Below are positions 10,086 to 18,719 of a DNA stretch of 64,000 nucleotides, piece by piece. The DNA comes from Phycisphaerales bacterium (GTDB lineage Bacteria; Planctomycetota; Phycisphaerae; SM23-33). The notes below the pieces were generated by a model. It had not been told where the DNA came from. It saw nothing but the letters and a program-made list of their open reading frames with translations, and did not search any database. The translations under genes and the position numbers were made by a program. Each line of letters begins with the position of its first letter. Within the stretch, counting starts at the first letter, position 1. The stretch covers positions 21,974-85,973 of the forward strand of contig JABGPZ010000060.1 of the NCBI GenBank assembly GCA_018644725.1. The letters are read 5' to 3'.

Positions 10086-11993
10086 ATGACTGACCAACCC
10101 GCACCCGCCACCGATCCACTCGCCGCAGAACGCGCGTACCTCGCCGACCTCGAAACCAAGCCGCTGCCCAGGCGCTGGGGTGGCTACCTCAAGCTTTCCG
10201 GCCCGGGCTTTTTGCAGAGCGCGATGACCCTTGGCGGCGGCACGGCGTTTACGTCGCTGCTGTTGGCGACGTACGACTATCGCCTGCTGTGGGTCGCACC
10301 ACTGGGGATGATTATGGGCGTGGTGATGCTCTCGGCGCTGAGCTATCAAACGCTCTCGACGGGCGAACGTCCGTTCGAAGCCGTCCGCAAGCACGTCAGT
10401 CCCGCTTTGGCGTGGGCGTGGGTGCTCACCTCGCTGGGCGCGACGGTGATCTGGCATTTCGCGCAATATGGCCTGCTCGCGGGCATGGGCAAAGACCTTC
10501 TCAAGGCATCCGGCGTGGCCATGCCCAAACAGGGAACCCCGGCCGATACGTGGCTGGTGCTTGGGATCGGGGCCGTCGTGTTGTGCATCGCGATCTGGAT
10601 CGTTTTTCAATATTCCAAAGGTCACCGCGGCATCCGCATTTACGAAACCGTCGTCAAGTCGCTGGTCTGGATGATCGTCGCAATCCTTGCCGTCGTGGTC
10701 ATTATGTTCGGCATCAAGGGCAAACTTGATGCGGGCCAGATTTTCTCAGGCTATATTCCGAACTTCCTGCCAGAAGACCCCAAGGGGATCGAAAAAGTCA
10801 TCGGCGCACTCGGCGCATCGGTGGGCATCAATATGACGTTCCTGTTCGGCTATTCCCAGCTCTCGCGCGGCTGGGGTCGCGAGCACCGAGGCCTGGCGCG
10901 ATTCGACCTCGCGTTCGGGATGCTCGTGCCGTTTACCATTGCAACGTCGCTTCTGGTCATCGCGGCTGCGACCGCCTTCCAGGGCAAAGTCGCCCCCGGC
11001 GCCCAGGTTCGTCCAGATGAGTTGGGCGCTATGTTCGTTGAGGCGGGCATGCCCGCAGTCGCCACTCGGATCGTCTTTGACTTCGGCATCTGCGCGATGC
11101 TTCTCTCGTGCATCACGATGCACATGCTTTGCTGCGGGTTCTGCTGGTCCGAGGCGCTGAAGTTCAAGCCCGAAGGCTGGAAATATAAACTCGCCTGTCT
11201 CACGCCGTGTGTTGGCGTGTTCGGCGTGTTGCTCTGGAGTACGATGGGTGCCTATGTCGCGCCGTGGACGAGTGCGATTTGCTGGGTGATGCTTCCGATT
11301 GCCTACATCGCGTTCTTCCTTCTCAACAACAAAAAGAAGTATCTCGGCGAGGACAAACCCAAAGGCCCCAAGGGTGCCATTTGGAATCTCGCCATGCTGC
11401 TGATCGTACTGTTCACGCTGGGATCGACGGGCTATTTCTTCTACGCGAAGTATGGCATGCCCCAGTCGACGCGCATTGCGGCCGAGGTGAACATGGCCGA
11501 GTTCTATGCGGACCTGGCGCGCAAGGATTTCGCGGAAGCGGAAAAAACAGGAGAAGGGCTTGTCGCCGCCAAGGCTAAGGCCGAATTGCTGACCCAAAAG
11601 AAAGCGCTTCTGGATGTGGTCCTTACCAAACAGAAGGCTCTCGAAGCTGCGAAGGATCCCGCCGTTGCCGCGATTCTGGCTAAGAGCGTAGACTCTGCCC
11701 GCGGGCAAGTCGACGTTTTTCTGAAGTTGGATGCAATGGGCAAATCGATCCAGGCGAAGGAAACGGCCCTCGCTGGAGCAAAAGAGAAAACGAAACTCCA
11801 AGGCGAGCTGGACGACTTGCTGGCCCAAAAGAAACGTCTCGACATGAGGAGTGCACTTCTGAAAACGATTTGCACCACGCTGGAAACGCTGGAGGCGACT
11901 CCGGATGACGTGGTCGCGAATAAGGTTCTTGGAAATTATGAAGAGCAGCTGAAAACAATGGACGAGGCGAAAGCAAAGGCGTTGAACAAATGA
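10086..11993 (+). CDS. Nramp-like (SLC11-fold) transporter with C-terminal coiled-coil extension
   Basis: KLSGPGFLQSAMTLGGGTAFTSLL, many TM segments, GINMTFLFGYSQLSRGWGREHRGLARFD; followed by ~150 aa of Lys/Ala/Leu-rich predicted coiled coil. Confidence 0.72.
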   Translation: MTDQPAPATDPLAAERAYLADLETKPLPRRWGGYLKLSGPGFLQSAMTLGGGTAFTSLLLATYDYRLLWVAPLGMIMGVVMLSALSYQTLSTGERPFEAVRKHVSPALAWAWVLTSLGATVIWHFAQYGLLAGMGKDLLKASGVAMPKQGTPADTWLVLGIGAVVLCIAIWIVFQYSKGHRGIRIYETVVKSLVWMIVAILAVVVIMFGIKGKLDAGQIFSGYIPNFLPEDPKGIEKVIGALGASVGINMTFLFGYSQLSRGWGREHRGLARFDLAFGMLVPFTIATSLLVIAAATAFQGKVAPGAQVRPDELGAMFVEAGMPAVATRIVFDFGICAMLLSCITMHMLCCGFCWSEALKFKPEGWKYKLACLTPCVGVFGVLLWSTMGAYVAPWTSAICWVMLPIAYIAFFLLNNKKKYLGEDKPKGPKGAIWNLAMLLIVLFTLGSTGYFFYAKYGMPQSTRIAAEVNMAEFYADLARKDFAEAEKTGEGLVAAKAKAELLTQKKALLDVVLTKQKALEAAKDPAVAAILAKSVDSARGQVDVFLKLDAMGKSIQAKETALAGAKEKTKLQGELDDLLAQKKRLDMRSALLKTICTTLETLEATPDDVVANKVLGNYEEQLKTMDEAKAKALNK

Positions 11994-12868
11994 CGCCGGA
12001 TGGAATCTACTATACCGGCTTTGCCGACGAAGCCGCCAAGGGCATCGACGGGCAGATTGCTGCGACCACCGCCCTCGGCTGGTCGAACATCGAGGCGCGC
12101 GCGATCGATGGCGTCAATCTTACCGACATTTCTGATTTGCAATTCGACCTTGTCGCGCAGAAGCTCTCTGATGCGGGCGTTACGGTCAACTGCTTTGGCT
12201 CGGCGATTTCCAACTGGGCCAAGGACGTTCTCGACCCCGCCGACACCAGCTTCGAGGAAACCGACCGCGCCATCACGCGCATGCAGACCCTCGGGGCCAA
12301 GCTGATCCGCATCATGAGCTACAAGGTGTACGAGGACCGCGAGCCGGGCGACCAAGACAAGGCCGCACGGTTCGAGACGCTTCGCCGCATCGTCGACCGC
12401 TTCCTCGACGCGGGGCTCCAGCCCGTCCACGAAAACTGTATGAACTTTGGCGGCATGGGCTGGGAATACACGCAGGAATTGCTCGACAATGTCCCCGGCC
12501 TGAAGCTGGTCTACGATACGGGCAATCCGGTGTTCCTCGCCGATCGTGCCCAGCCGCGGCCTTATCCGCGCCAGAATCCGTGGGAGTTCTATTCCCACGT
12601 TCGCGACCACATCGCCTACATCCACATCAAGGATTGCGTGTACCGCAGTGACGACGATGTGACCTATACGTTCCCCGGCGAGGGTGACGCCGACGTGAAG
12701 CGCATTCTGGCCGACCTCCTCGGGCGCGGGTATCAAGGTGGTATCAGTATCGAGCCGCATATGGCCGTCGTATTCCACGATGCCGCGCAGTCGTCCGACG
12801 AACAGGTCCGCTTCAACAATTACGTCGAGTATGGCCGTCGGCTGGAATCTCTCGTGGCCTCGTTGTAG
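11990..12868 (+). CDS. Sugar phosphate isomerase/epimerase-like TIM-barrel protein
   Basis: YTGFADEAAKGIDGQIAATTALGWSNIEARAIDG...LQPVHENCMNFGGMG...LVYDTGNPVF...YIHIKDC; ATGA overlap with the upstream gene. Confidence 0.85.
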   Translation: MTPDGIYYTGFADEAAKGIDGQIAATTALGWSNIEARAIDGVNLTDISDLQFDLVAQKLSDAGVTVNCFGSAISNWAKDVLDPADTSFEETDRAITRMQTLGAKLIRIMSYKVYEDREPGDQDKAARFETLRRIVDRFLDAGLQPVHENCMNFGGMGWEYTQELLDNVPGLKLVYDTGNPVFLADRAQPRPYPRQNPWEFYSHVRDHIAYIHIKDCVYRSDDDVTYTFPGEGDADVKRILADLLGRGYQGGISIEPHMAVVFHDAAQSSDEQVRFNNYVEYGRRLESLVASL

Positions 12869-12966
12869 CAAAACTGTGTAAAAAGCAGTGCTTCGGCCTT
12901 GTCAGAGAGATTGGGGCGTGGTAAAATTTCCTGTTCATTGGCCTCATGCAACTAAAGGAGATCGGC

Positions 12967-13440
12967 ATGTCTGAACGTCTCAAAGAAATCTTTCGTTTTC
13001 GCGAAGATGCATCCACCAAAGAGTACGCCATTGCGGGCGGCGCGGGGGTGGTGATTCTGGTCGCGCTTTATTTCATCTTCTTTTCTGGCTCCAGCACCCC
13101 GACGGTCCCCGCGGGATACGCGACCAGAGACATTCCTTTTTGGTGCACCAAGGCCAATAAAGAGTTCACGATTCCCTACAACGAGTTGGAGGAAGCGGGA
13201 CCGCAGGACTTTGATGCAGTCGTCCTGCCGAACCATATCAGGCGCTACCCCTCCTCGTTGAACAATGGCAAAAAGACGGGTGTCAGGATGATTTCCTGTC
13301 TCTCGTGCAAAAAGTGGTTCTGCCCGGATTGGTGGAAGCGCGATTGGTCCGAGGCGGATACCGAGATTGAAAAGCCGCTGGTTTGTCCGCATTGTGGTAC
13401 GGATCGGGACAAATATTTAGACAAGATGATGAGACGATAA
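12967..13440 (+). CDS. Small membrane protein with CxxC zinc-ribbon-like pairs
   Basis: MSERLKEIFRFREDASTKEYAIAGGAGVVILVALYFIFFSG (TM), ISCLSCKKWFCPDWW and VCPHCGTD. Confidence 0.65.
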   Translation: MSERLKEIFRFREDASTKEYAIAGGAGVVILVALYFIFFSGSSTPTVPAGYATRDIPFWCTKANKEFTIPYNELEEAGPQDFDAVVLPNHIRRYPSSLNNGKKTGVRMISCLSCKKWFCPDWWKRDWSEADTEIEKPLVCPHCGTDRDKYLDKMMRR

Positions 13441-13466
13441 TCTGCGTAACAAAGCGACTCACACGA

Positions 13467-13491
13467 CCCCGCCCATCGGCGGGGTTTTTTT
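13467..13491 (+). terminator. Rho-independent terminator
   Basis: CCCCGCC-CATC-GGCGGGGTTTTTTT. Confidence 0.85.
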
Positions 13492-13560
13492 GTGCCTGGG
13501 GGGATGGCGCGCGCGTGATTTTGGGTGCATTTTTTGGCTCAGGTCGGTACACTATGGGCC

Positions 13561-14262
13561 ATGTCACTTGTGAAAATTGACAATCTGTGGAAAATCTACC
13601 CGCTTTTGGCGGGGGACGTAGTCGCTCTCGGCGGAGTGTCGCTGGAGATCAAGGCCGGGGACTATGTCTCCATCATGGGCCAATCTGGCAGCGGCAAAAG
13701 TACGATGCTGAACCTGCTGGGCTGCCTCGACAAGCCCTCCCGCGGGCAATATTGGCTGGGCGATGCCGACGTCGCGACATTGACTGACGAGCAGCTTAGC
13801 GTGGTTCGCAATGAGCGGATCGGGTTTGTCTTTCAGAGCTTCAATCTCATTCCCTGGTTGACGATCGAGGAGAACGTGGAAGTGCCCCTGTTCTATCAAG
13901 GCATTGCTCCCGCCGCCCGCCGCGCCAAGTCGATGGAGATGTTGTCGCTCGTCGGCCTCGGAGATCGCGTCGGCCACAAACCCAACGAACTCTCGGGCGG
14001 CCAGCGTCAACGCGCCGCCATCGCCCGGGCGCTGGTGAACGACCCGCTGATTATTCTCGCCGACGAGCCAACGGGGAATCTCGACAGCGCGACGACGTTG
14101 GAGATCCTCGACCTGTTTGACGAGCTCAACCAAAATGGCTGTACGATCATCATGGTTACCCACGAGGCCGACGTGGCCGAGCGCACCCGCCGCGTGATTG
14201 TTCTCCGCGACGGCGAGTTGGAATCGGACCGCACGCAGGCCCCCCAAGGGGGTAAGCGATGA
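13561..14262 (+). CDS. LolD/MacB-type ABC transporter ATP-binding protein
   Basis: Walker A GQSGSGKST, signature LSGGQRQRAAIARAL, Walker B LIILADEPTGNLDS, H-loop MVTHEADVA. Confidence 0.93.
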   Translation: MSLVKIDNLWKIYPLLAGDVVALGGVSLEIKAGDYVSIMGQSGSGKSTMLNLLGCLDKPSRGQYWLGDADVATLTDEQLSVVRNERIGFVFQSFNLIPWLTIEENVEVPLFYQGIAPAARRAKSMEMLSLVGLGDRVGHKPNELSGGQRQRAAIARALVNDPLIILADEPTGNLDSATTLEILDLFDELNQNGCTIIMVTHEADVAERTRRVIVLRDGELESDRTQAPQGGKR

Positions 14263-15539
14263 GCCTCTCACTGTTTAAATTTCGCGACATGGTCATCCTC
14301 GGCCTCCACGGTGTGGTGGTTCACAAGGTGCGCAGCGTTTTGACGATCCTGGGGATTTTGTTCGGCGTGTGGAGTGTGATCGCGATGCTGGCGATCAATG
14401 CAGGCCTGAGCGTGCAGAGCCAAAAAGCGCTCCGGCGGCTGGGCTCGACGAACATCATCATTAATTCGATCAAGCCCGAAACCGACGCGGCGAATTCTGG
14501 CGCGTACAACGGTGCGCTGGTCTATGGTCTGACTCTTCGGGATGTCGAGCGTCTCGGGACCAATACGCCCGGCGTGGTCGAAAGTGCCATCCTTCACAAG
14601 ACCCAGAAAACCGCCTGTGCCGGCGAGCACATTCGGGCGGTAGGGGTGCTCGGCATCGAACCGAACTACCTGGCCGTCGCCAATGGAGAAGTGTCCCGCG
14701 GGCGATTCATCAGCGATCTGGACATCCTCCTCTGCCGCAATGTCTGCGTGATTCCCCAGTCGTTTGCCAATCGGATGTTCCCCGCAGACGATGCGCTCGG
14801 CAAGGATCTCCACCTGCTCGATTCCGACGGCAAGCCGTTTCACATCGTGGGGATTATGGAGACGTTGCCCGCCGCACTGGAAAGCCAACTCGGCGAGTCG
14901 GGCGACGCGGTCCTCGTGCCGCTGTCGACCTCGCGCGCGGAATTTGGTTCGATGACAATCCGCTATTCCCAGGGATCGCGCAGTGTCGAACAAGTCGATA
15001 TTTCCCAGTGCATCCTGCGGATGGAGAACGAATCGGCGGTGATTCGCGGGGCCGGGGTCGTGCGAAATCTTCTCCAGCGCGATCATCCCCAGGGCGATTA
15101 CGCGCTGAAGGTCCCCGTCGAAGAAATCAAATTGATGAAGGCGGACATGCGCCGTTGGAACGTGATGTTCTTTCTGATCGCGAGCATTTCGCTGCTGGTC
15201 GGCGGCATCGGGATTATGAATATCATGCTCGCCAGCGTCACCGAGCGGACACGCGAAATTGGTGTGCGCCGGGCTTTGGGCGCGAAAAAACAGGACATCG
15301 TCACGCAGTTCCTCGTCGAGGCTGTGACGCTGACGACGCTGGGCGGGCTGCTCGGGATCGGCATTGGGACGTTCGTGCCGTGGATCCTCCAGCAGATTCT
15401 CGCGATTGAAACGCTGATTACGCCGATGACGCTGATCGTGCCGTTCGTGATGGCGGTCGTGGTGGGGCTGCTGAGCGGATTTTACCCGGCGCTGCGTGCA
15501 GCGAAACTCGATCCGATCGACGCACTCCGTCACGAATAA
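14259..15539 (+). CDS. MacB-like ABC transporter permease
   Basis: VVVHKVRSVLTILGILFGVWSVIAMLAI..., GIGIMNIMLASVTERTREIGVRRALGAKKQDI; 4-bp overlap with the ATPase gene. Confidence 0.9.
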   Translation: MSLSLFKFRDMVILGLHGVVVHKVRSVLTILGILFGVWSVIAMLAINAGLSVQSQKALRRLGSTNIIINSIKPETDAANSGAYNGALVYGLTLRDVERLGTNTPGVVESAILHKTQKTACAGEHIRAVGVLGIEPNYLAVANGEVSRGRFISDLDILLCRNVCVIPQSFANRMFPADDALGKDLHLLDSDGKPFHIVGIMETLPAALESQLGESGDAVLVPLSTSRAEFGSMTIRYSQGSRSVEQVDISQCILRMENESAVIRGAGVVRNLLQRDHPQGDYALKVPVEEIKLMKADMRRWNVMFFLIASISLLVGGIGIMNIMLASVTERTREIGVRRALGAKKQDIVTQFLVEAVTLTTLGGLLGIGIGTFVPWILQQILAIETLITPMTLIVPFVMAVVVGLLSGFYPALRAAKLDPIDALRHE

Positions 15540-15597
15540 TACAATCGCTGGTCTGCGCCCACGTTGAACAGAAGACACGCCTTGTTAGGAGACCGGA

Positions 15598-17103
15598 ATG
15601 GACAAGCAGACTGTGAACCTTGGCAAGCTCTCGCGGCGGCGCCTGTTGCAAAGTGCGGGGTTGGCGGCGATTTGGCCAGCAGCATCCCGCCTTGTGGCTG
15701 CGGGAAAACCCGCCAAGCCGAACATCATTCTCGTAATTGGCGACGACATGACCTGGCACGATTGCGAGCCCTACGGCAGTACAATCGTCAAAACCCCGAA
15801 CATGGCGCGTCTCGCAAGCGAAGGCATACGGCTGGATAATATGTTCACGTCGACGGCGATGTGTGCACCGACGCGTCAGCAATTGTATACGGGTCTGTTC
15901 CCCGTTCGCAACGGTGCGTACCCAAACCACAGCCAAATCCGCTCGGGCATCAAAACCCTGCCGGTCTACCTCAAGGCGCTCGGCTATCGTGTCGGCCTCG
16001 TCGGCAAAAGGCACTTTGGCCCGGCCGCGCAGTATCCGTATGAAAATCTCGGCATCTTGCCCAAGACGGCCAAGGCTGTCGCGGACCTCACGAAGACCAA
16101 GGCCTTTGTCAATCGCGATGCGAGTCAGCCGTTCTGCCTGGTGGTGTGTCCCTCTGACGCACATGGCCCGTGGACGCGTGGCGATGCCTCGAAGTATCCG
16201 CCAGCGAAAATCACGCCGCCGCCATATCTGCCAGACACCCCCGAGACTCGCACTGCGCTTTCGCACTACTATGCCGAAGTCACGTCGCTGGACGATTTGC
16301 TCGGCGAGGTTCTTGCGATGGCCGACGCGCCGAAACGCAAGGCCAATACCATCGTCATGTTCACCAGCGAGCAGGGATCGAGTATGCCGTTTGGCGGCAA
16401 GTGGAGCTGCCATGATACGGGTCTGAAAACGGCGTTCCTGGTCCGCTGGCCGGGGATGGTCAAGCCCGGTTCGTCATCGGATGCGCTTTGCCAATATGTC
16501 GACGTGCTCCCGACAATGATCGAAGCGGCTGGCGGAAAACCCGAGGCGCTCAAAGCTGGGCGGCCTGATGCGAATGGCAAGACAGGGTTTGACGGCGAGA
16601 GCCTCGTCGGCGTGTTGACGGGCAAAGCCGAATCACACCGAAAGCATGTCTACGGCGTACACACCACGCGCGGGATTATCAACGGCAACGAGGCGTGGCC
16701 GATTCGCTCTGTCAGCGATGGCCGCTATAAGCTGATCTTGAATCTGAATTCGGGCACGCCATTCAGCAATGTGATTTCCGCACCGAGAAAAGGGACCAAG
16801 GCGAGTACGCACCGGCATGAGCCCGATGCTCTGCAATCGTGGGCGAAGGCCGGCGGCGAGGCCGCCAAGCGTGCGGCGTTCTACACGACTCGTCCCGCCG
16901 TCGAACTCTATGACCTGAAGGCCGATCCGTGGGAACTGAAAAACCGCGCGAAGGACGAAACACTGTCTGCCATCCGCAAGCGCCTCGAAGCGCAGCTTGC
17001 GACATGGATGGTCTCTCAGGGCGACCAAGGCATGAAGACCGAGAAGGCCGCCCGCCGCCGTCACGGTAAGAGTCCTGCGAAACCCGCGAAGGGCAAGAAG
17101 TAG
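15598..17103 (+). CDS. Sulfatase (S1-type)
   Basis: Signal region; KPNIILVIGDDMTWHDCEPYG; motif CAPTRQQLYTG; VGLVGKRHFG; FTSEQGSSMPFGGKW. Confidence 0.88.
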   Translation: MDKQTVNLGKLSRRRLLQSAGLAAIWPAASRLVAAGKPAKPNIILVIGDDMTWHDCEPYGSTIVKTPNMARLASEGIRLDNMFTSTAMCAPTRQQLYTGLFPVRNGAYPNHSQIRSGIKTLPVYLKALGYRVGLVGKRHFGPAAQYPYENLGILPKTAKAVADLTKTKAFVNRDASQPFCLVVCPSDAHGPWTRGDASKYPPAKITPPPYLPDTPETRTALSHYYAEVTSLDDLLGEVLAMADAPKRKANTIVMFTSEQGSSMPFGGKWSCHDTGLKTAFLVRWPGMVKPGSSSDALCQYVDVLPTMIEAAGGKPEALKAGRPDANGKTGFDGESLVGVLTGKAESHRKHVYGVHTTRGIINGNEAWPIRSVSDGRYKLILNLNSGTPFSNVISAPRKGTKASTHRHEPDALQSWAKAGGEAAKRAAFYTTRPAVELYDLKADPWELKNRAKDETLSAIRKRLEAQLATWMVSQGDQGMKTEKAARRRHGKSPAKPAKGKK

Positions 17104-17130
17104 CATTTCGCGCCCCATTCTTTCTGACAT

Positions 17131-17167
17131 AAAAACAACCCCGCCAGATGACGGGGTTGTTTTTTTG
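17131..17167. terminator. Bidirectional-type Rho-independent terminator between convergent sulfatase genes
   Basis: AAAAACAACCCCG-CCAGATGA-CGGGGTTGTTTTTTT. Confidence 0.85.
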
Positions 17168-17186
17168 TCGGTAGAACGCCGAGATA

Positions 17187-18719
17187 TTATTTCTTGGCGG
17201 GTTTCTTGGGTGACTTCTTGGGTGATTTCTTTTCGCGCTTGGGAGGCCGAACCGCGGGGATTTTGCCATTGAACTTCGCGCGGATTTTGCGGAGGGTGGC
17301 CGAGAGTTGTTTGACGGTCTCGGCGTGTTTGGGATCTTTGGCGAGGTTGGTGAATTCGCCGGGGTCGGCCTTCACATCATACAGCTCGGTGCCCTTTTTC
17401 CCGTCGTACCAGAGATTGAGGTGCCAGTTGTCCGTCCGGAGCGATTCCCCCGCGCCGCGTTGGGTTACGGTGTAGGCGGGTTTGTCGTTCCAGGCCTTGG
17501 ATGCGGGGTCGTCAAGAAGCGCAGTCATCGATTGGCCAGGGAGTATCTCGGGCGGCGTGAATCCGCACAATTCGACGAGCGTCGGATAGATGTCCGTGTG
17601 CTCGACGATGCGGTCGCACTGCTTGCCCGCGGCCTTCATGCCGGGCGCGGAAATAATCAGCGGCGTACGGATTACATCTTCCCAGAGACTCTGTTTTTGC
17701 CAGCAGTCGTGCTCGCCGAGGTTCCAGCCGTGGTCGGACATGAACAGGACGATGGTGTTGTCTTCGAGGCCGTTTTCTTTGAGCCCGTCGAGCAGGCGGC
17801 CGACCTGGGCATCCATGAAGCTCACGGAGGCGTAGTAGGCGCTGAGGGATTTTTTCTGCTGTTCTACGCTCATGCCGTAGCGCGGGAAGTTTTTCATTGC
17901 CAGTGCGTGCGGGGGCACGTCCTTCAGGTCGTCCTTGACGGCCTTGGCGAGGATCATGCTTTTGGAGGGGAACGGCTCGAAGAATCGCTTGGGCGCGACG
18001 AGCGGCACGTGCGGCCGAACCAGCCCCACGCCGAGGAAGAACGGTTTGTCTTTGCCGAGTTTCGGCATCATTTCAAGCGCGAGGTCGGTGGCCATCACGT
18101 CGGCGTGAAGGTTGTCCGGGCCATCGGCTTCGACGCGGACGAAGTCGCACCCTTGATGCGTCATGTTAGGCGAGCAATCTTCTTTTTTGCCGGGGGTGTT
18201 CTGCTCTTTGGCCTTGACGTTGATCGCGACATCCCAAGATTTTTTATCATCGGCTCTGGCGGTGCCGTCAATGATTTCGCCGGGGATGCCCATGTGATAA
18301 ATCTTGCTCACGCGGGCAGCATGATAGCCATTGGCCTTGAGGAACTGCGGCAGCGTGACGAGGTTTTTGACCCTGGCGCGGAGTTTGTCGCCGTGCGGGC
18401 CGTTGTGGTAGTTGCCCATCACGCCTGTGGTCCACGGGGACAGGCCAGACATGATCGCCGCGCGCGCCGGGCCGCAGACCGGGTTCATCGTGTAGGCGCG
18501 ATTGAACTGCATGCCTTGCTTGGCGAGGCGGTCGAGGTGGGGCGTTTTGCATTGGCGCCGGCCATAGCCGCTCAGCGCACAGGTCAGGTCATCGGAAATG
18601 ATGAACAGGACGTTCGGCCGCTTGGCGGGTTTGGTTTCCGCCAGCAAGCGGGTGGGGCTCGTCAGTGAGATCGCTACGCCACCGAGGGCGGCTGCGGAGA
18701 GGAATTTGCGTCGGTTCAT
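17187..18719 (-). CDS. Sulfatase (iduronate-2-sulfatase-like)
   Basis: MNRRKFLSAAALGGVAISLTSP; KRPNVLFIISDDLTCALSGYG; CGPARAAIMSGLSP; FMSDHGWNLGEHDCWQKQSLWE. Confidence 0.88.
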   Translation of the reverse strand: MNRRKFLSAAALGGVAISLTSPTRLLAETKPAKRPNVLFIISDDLTCALSGYGRRQCKTPHLDRLAKQGMQFNRAYTMNPVCGPARAAIMSGLSPWTTGVMGNYHNGPHGDKLRARVKNLVTLPQFLKANGYHAARVSKIYHMGIPGEIIDGTARADDKKSWDVAINVKAKEQNTPGKKEDCSPNMTHQGCDFVRVEADGPDNLHADVMATDLALEMMPKLGKDKPFFLGVGLVRPHVPLVAPKRFFEPFPSKSMILAKAVKDDLKDVPPHALAMKNFPRYGMSVEQQKKSLSAYYASVSFMDAQVGRLLDGLKENGLEDNTIVLFMSDHGWNLGEHDCWQKQSLWEDVIRTPLIISAPGMKAAGKQCDRIVEHTDIYPTLVELCGFTPPEILPGQSMTALLDDPASKAWNDKPAYTVTQRGAGESLRTDNWHLNLWYDGKKGTELYDVKADPGEFTNLAKDPKHAETVKQLSATLRKIRAKFNGKIPAVRPPKREKKSPKKSPKKPAKK

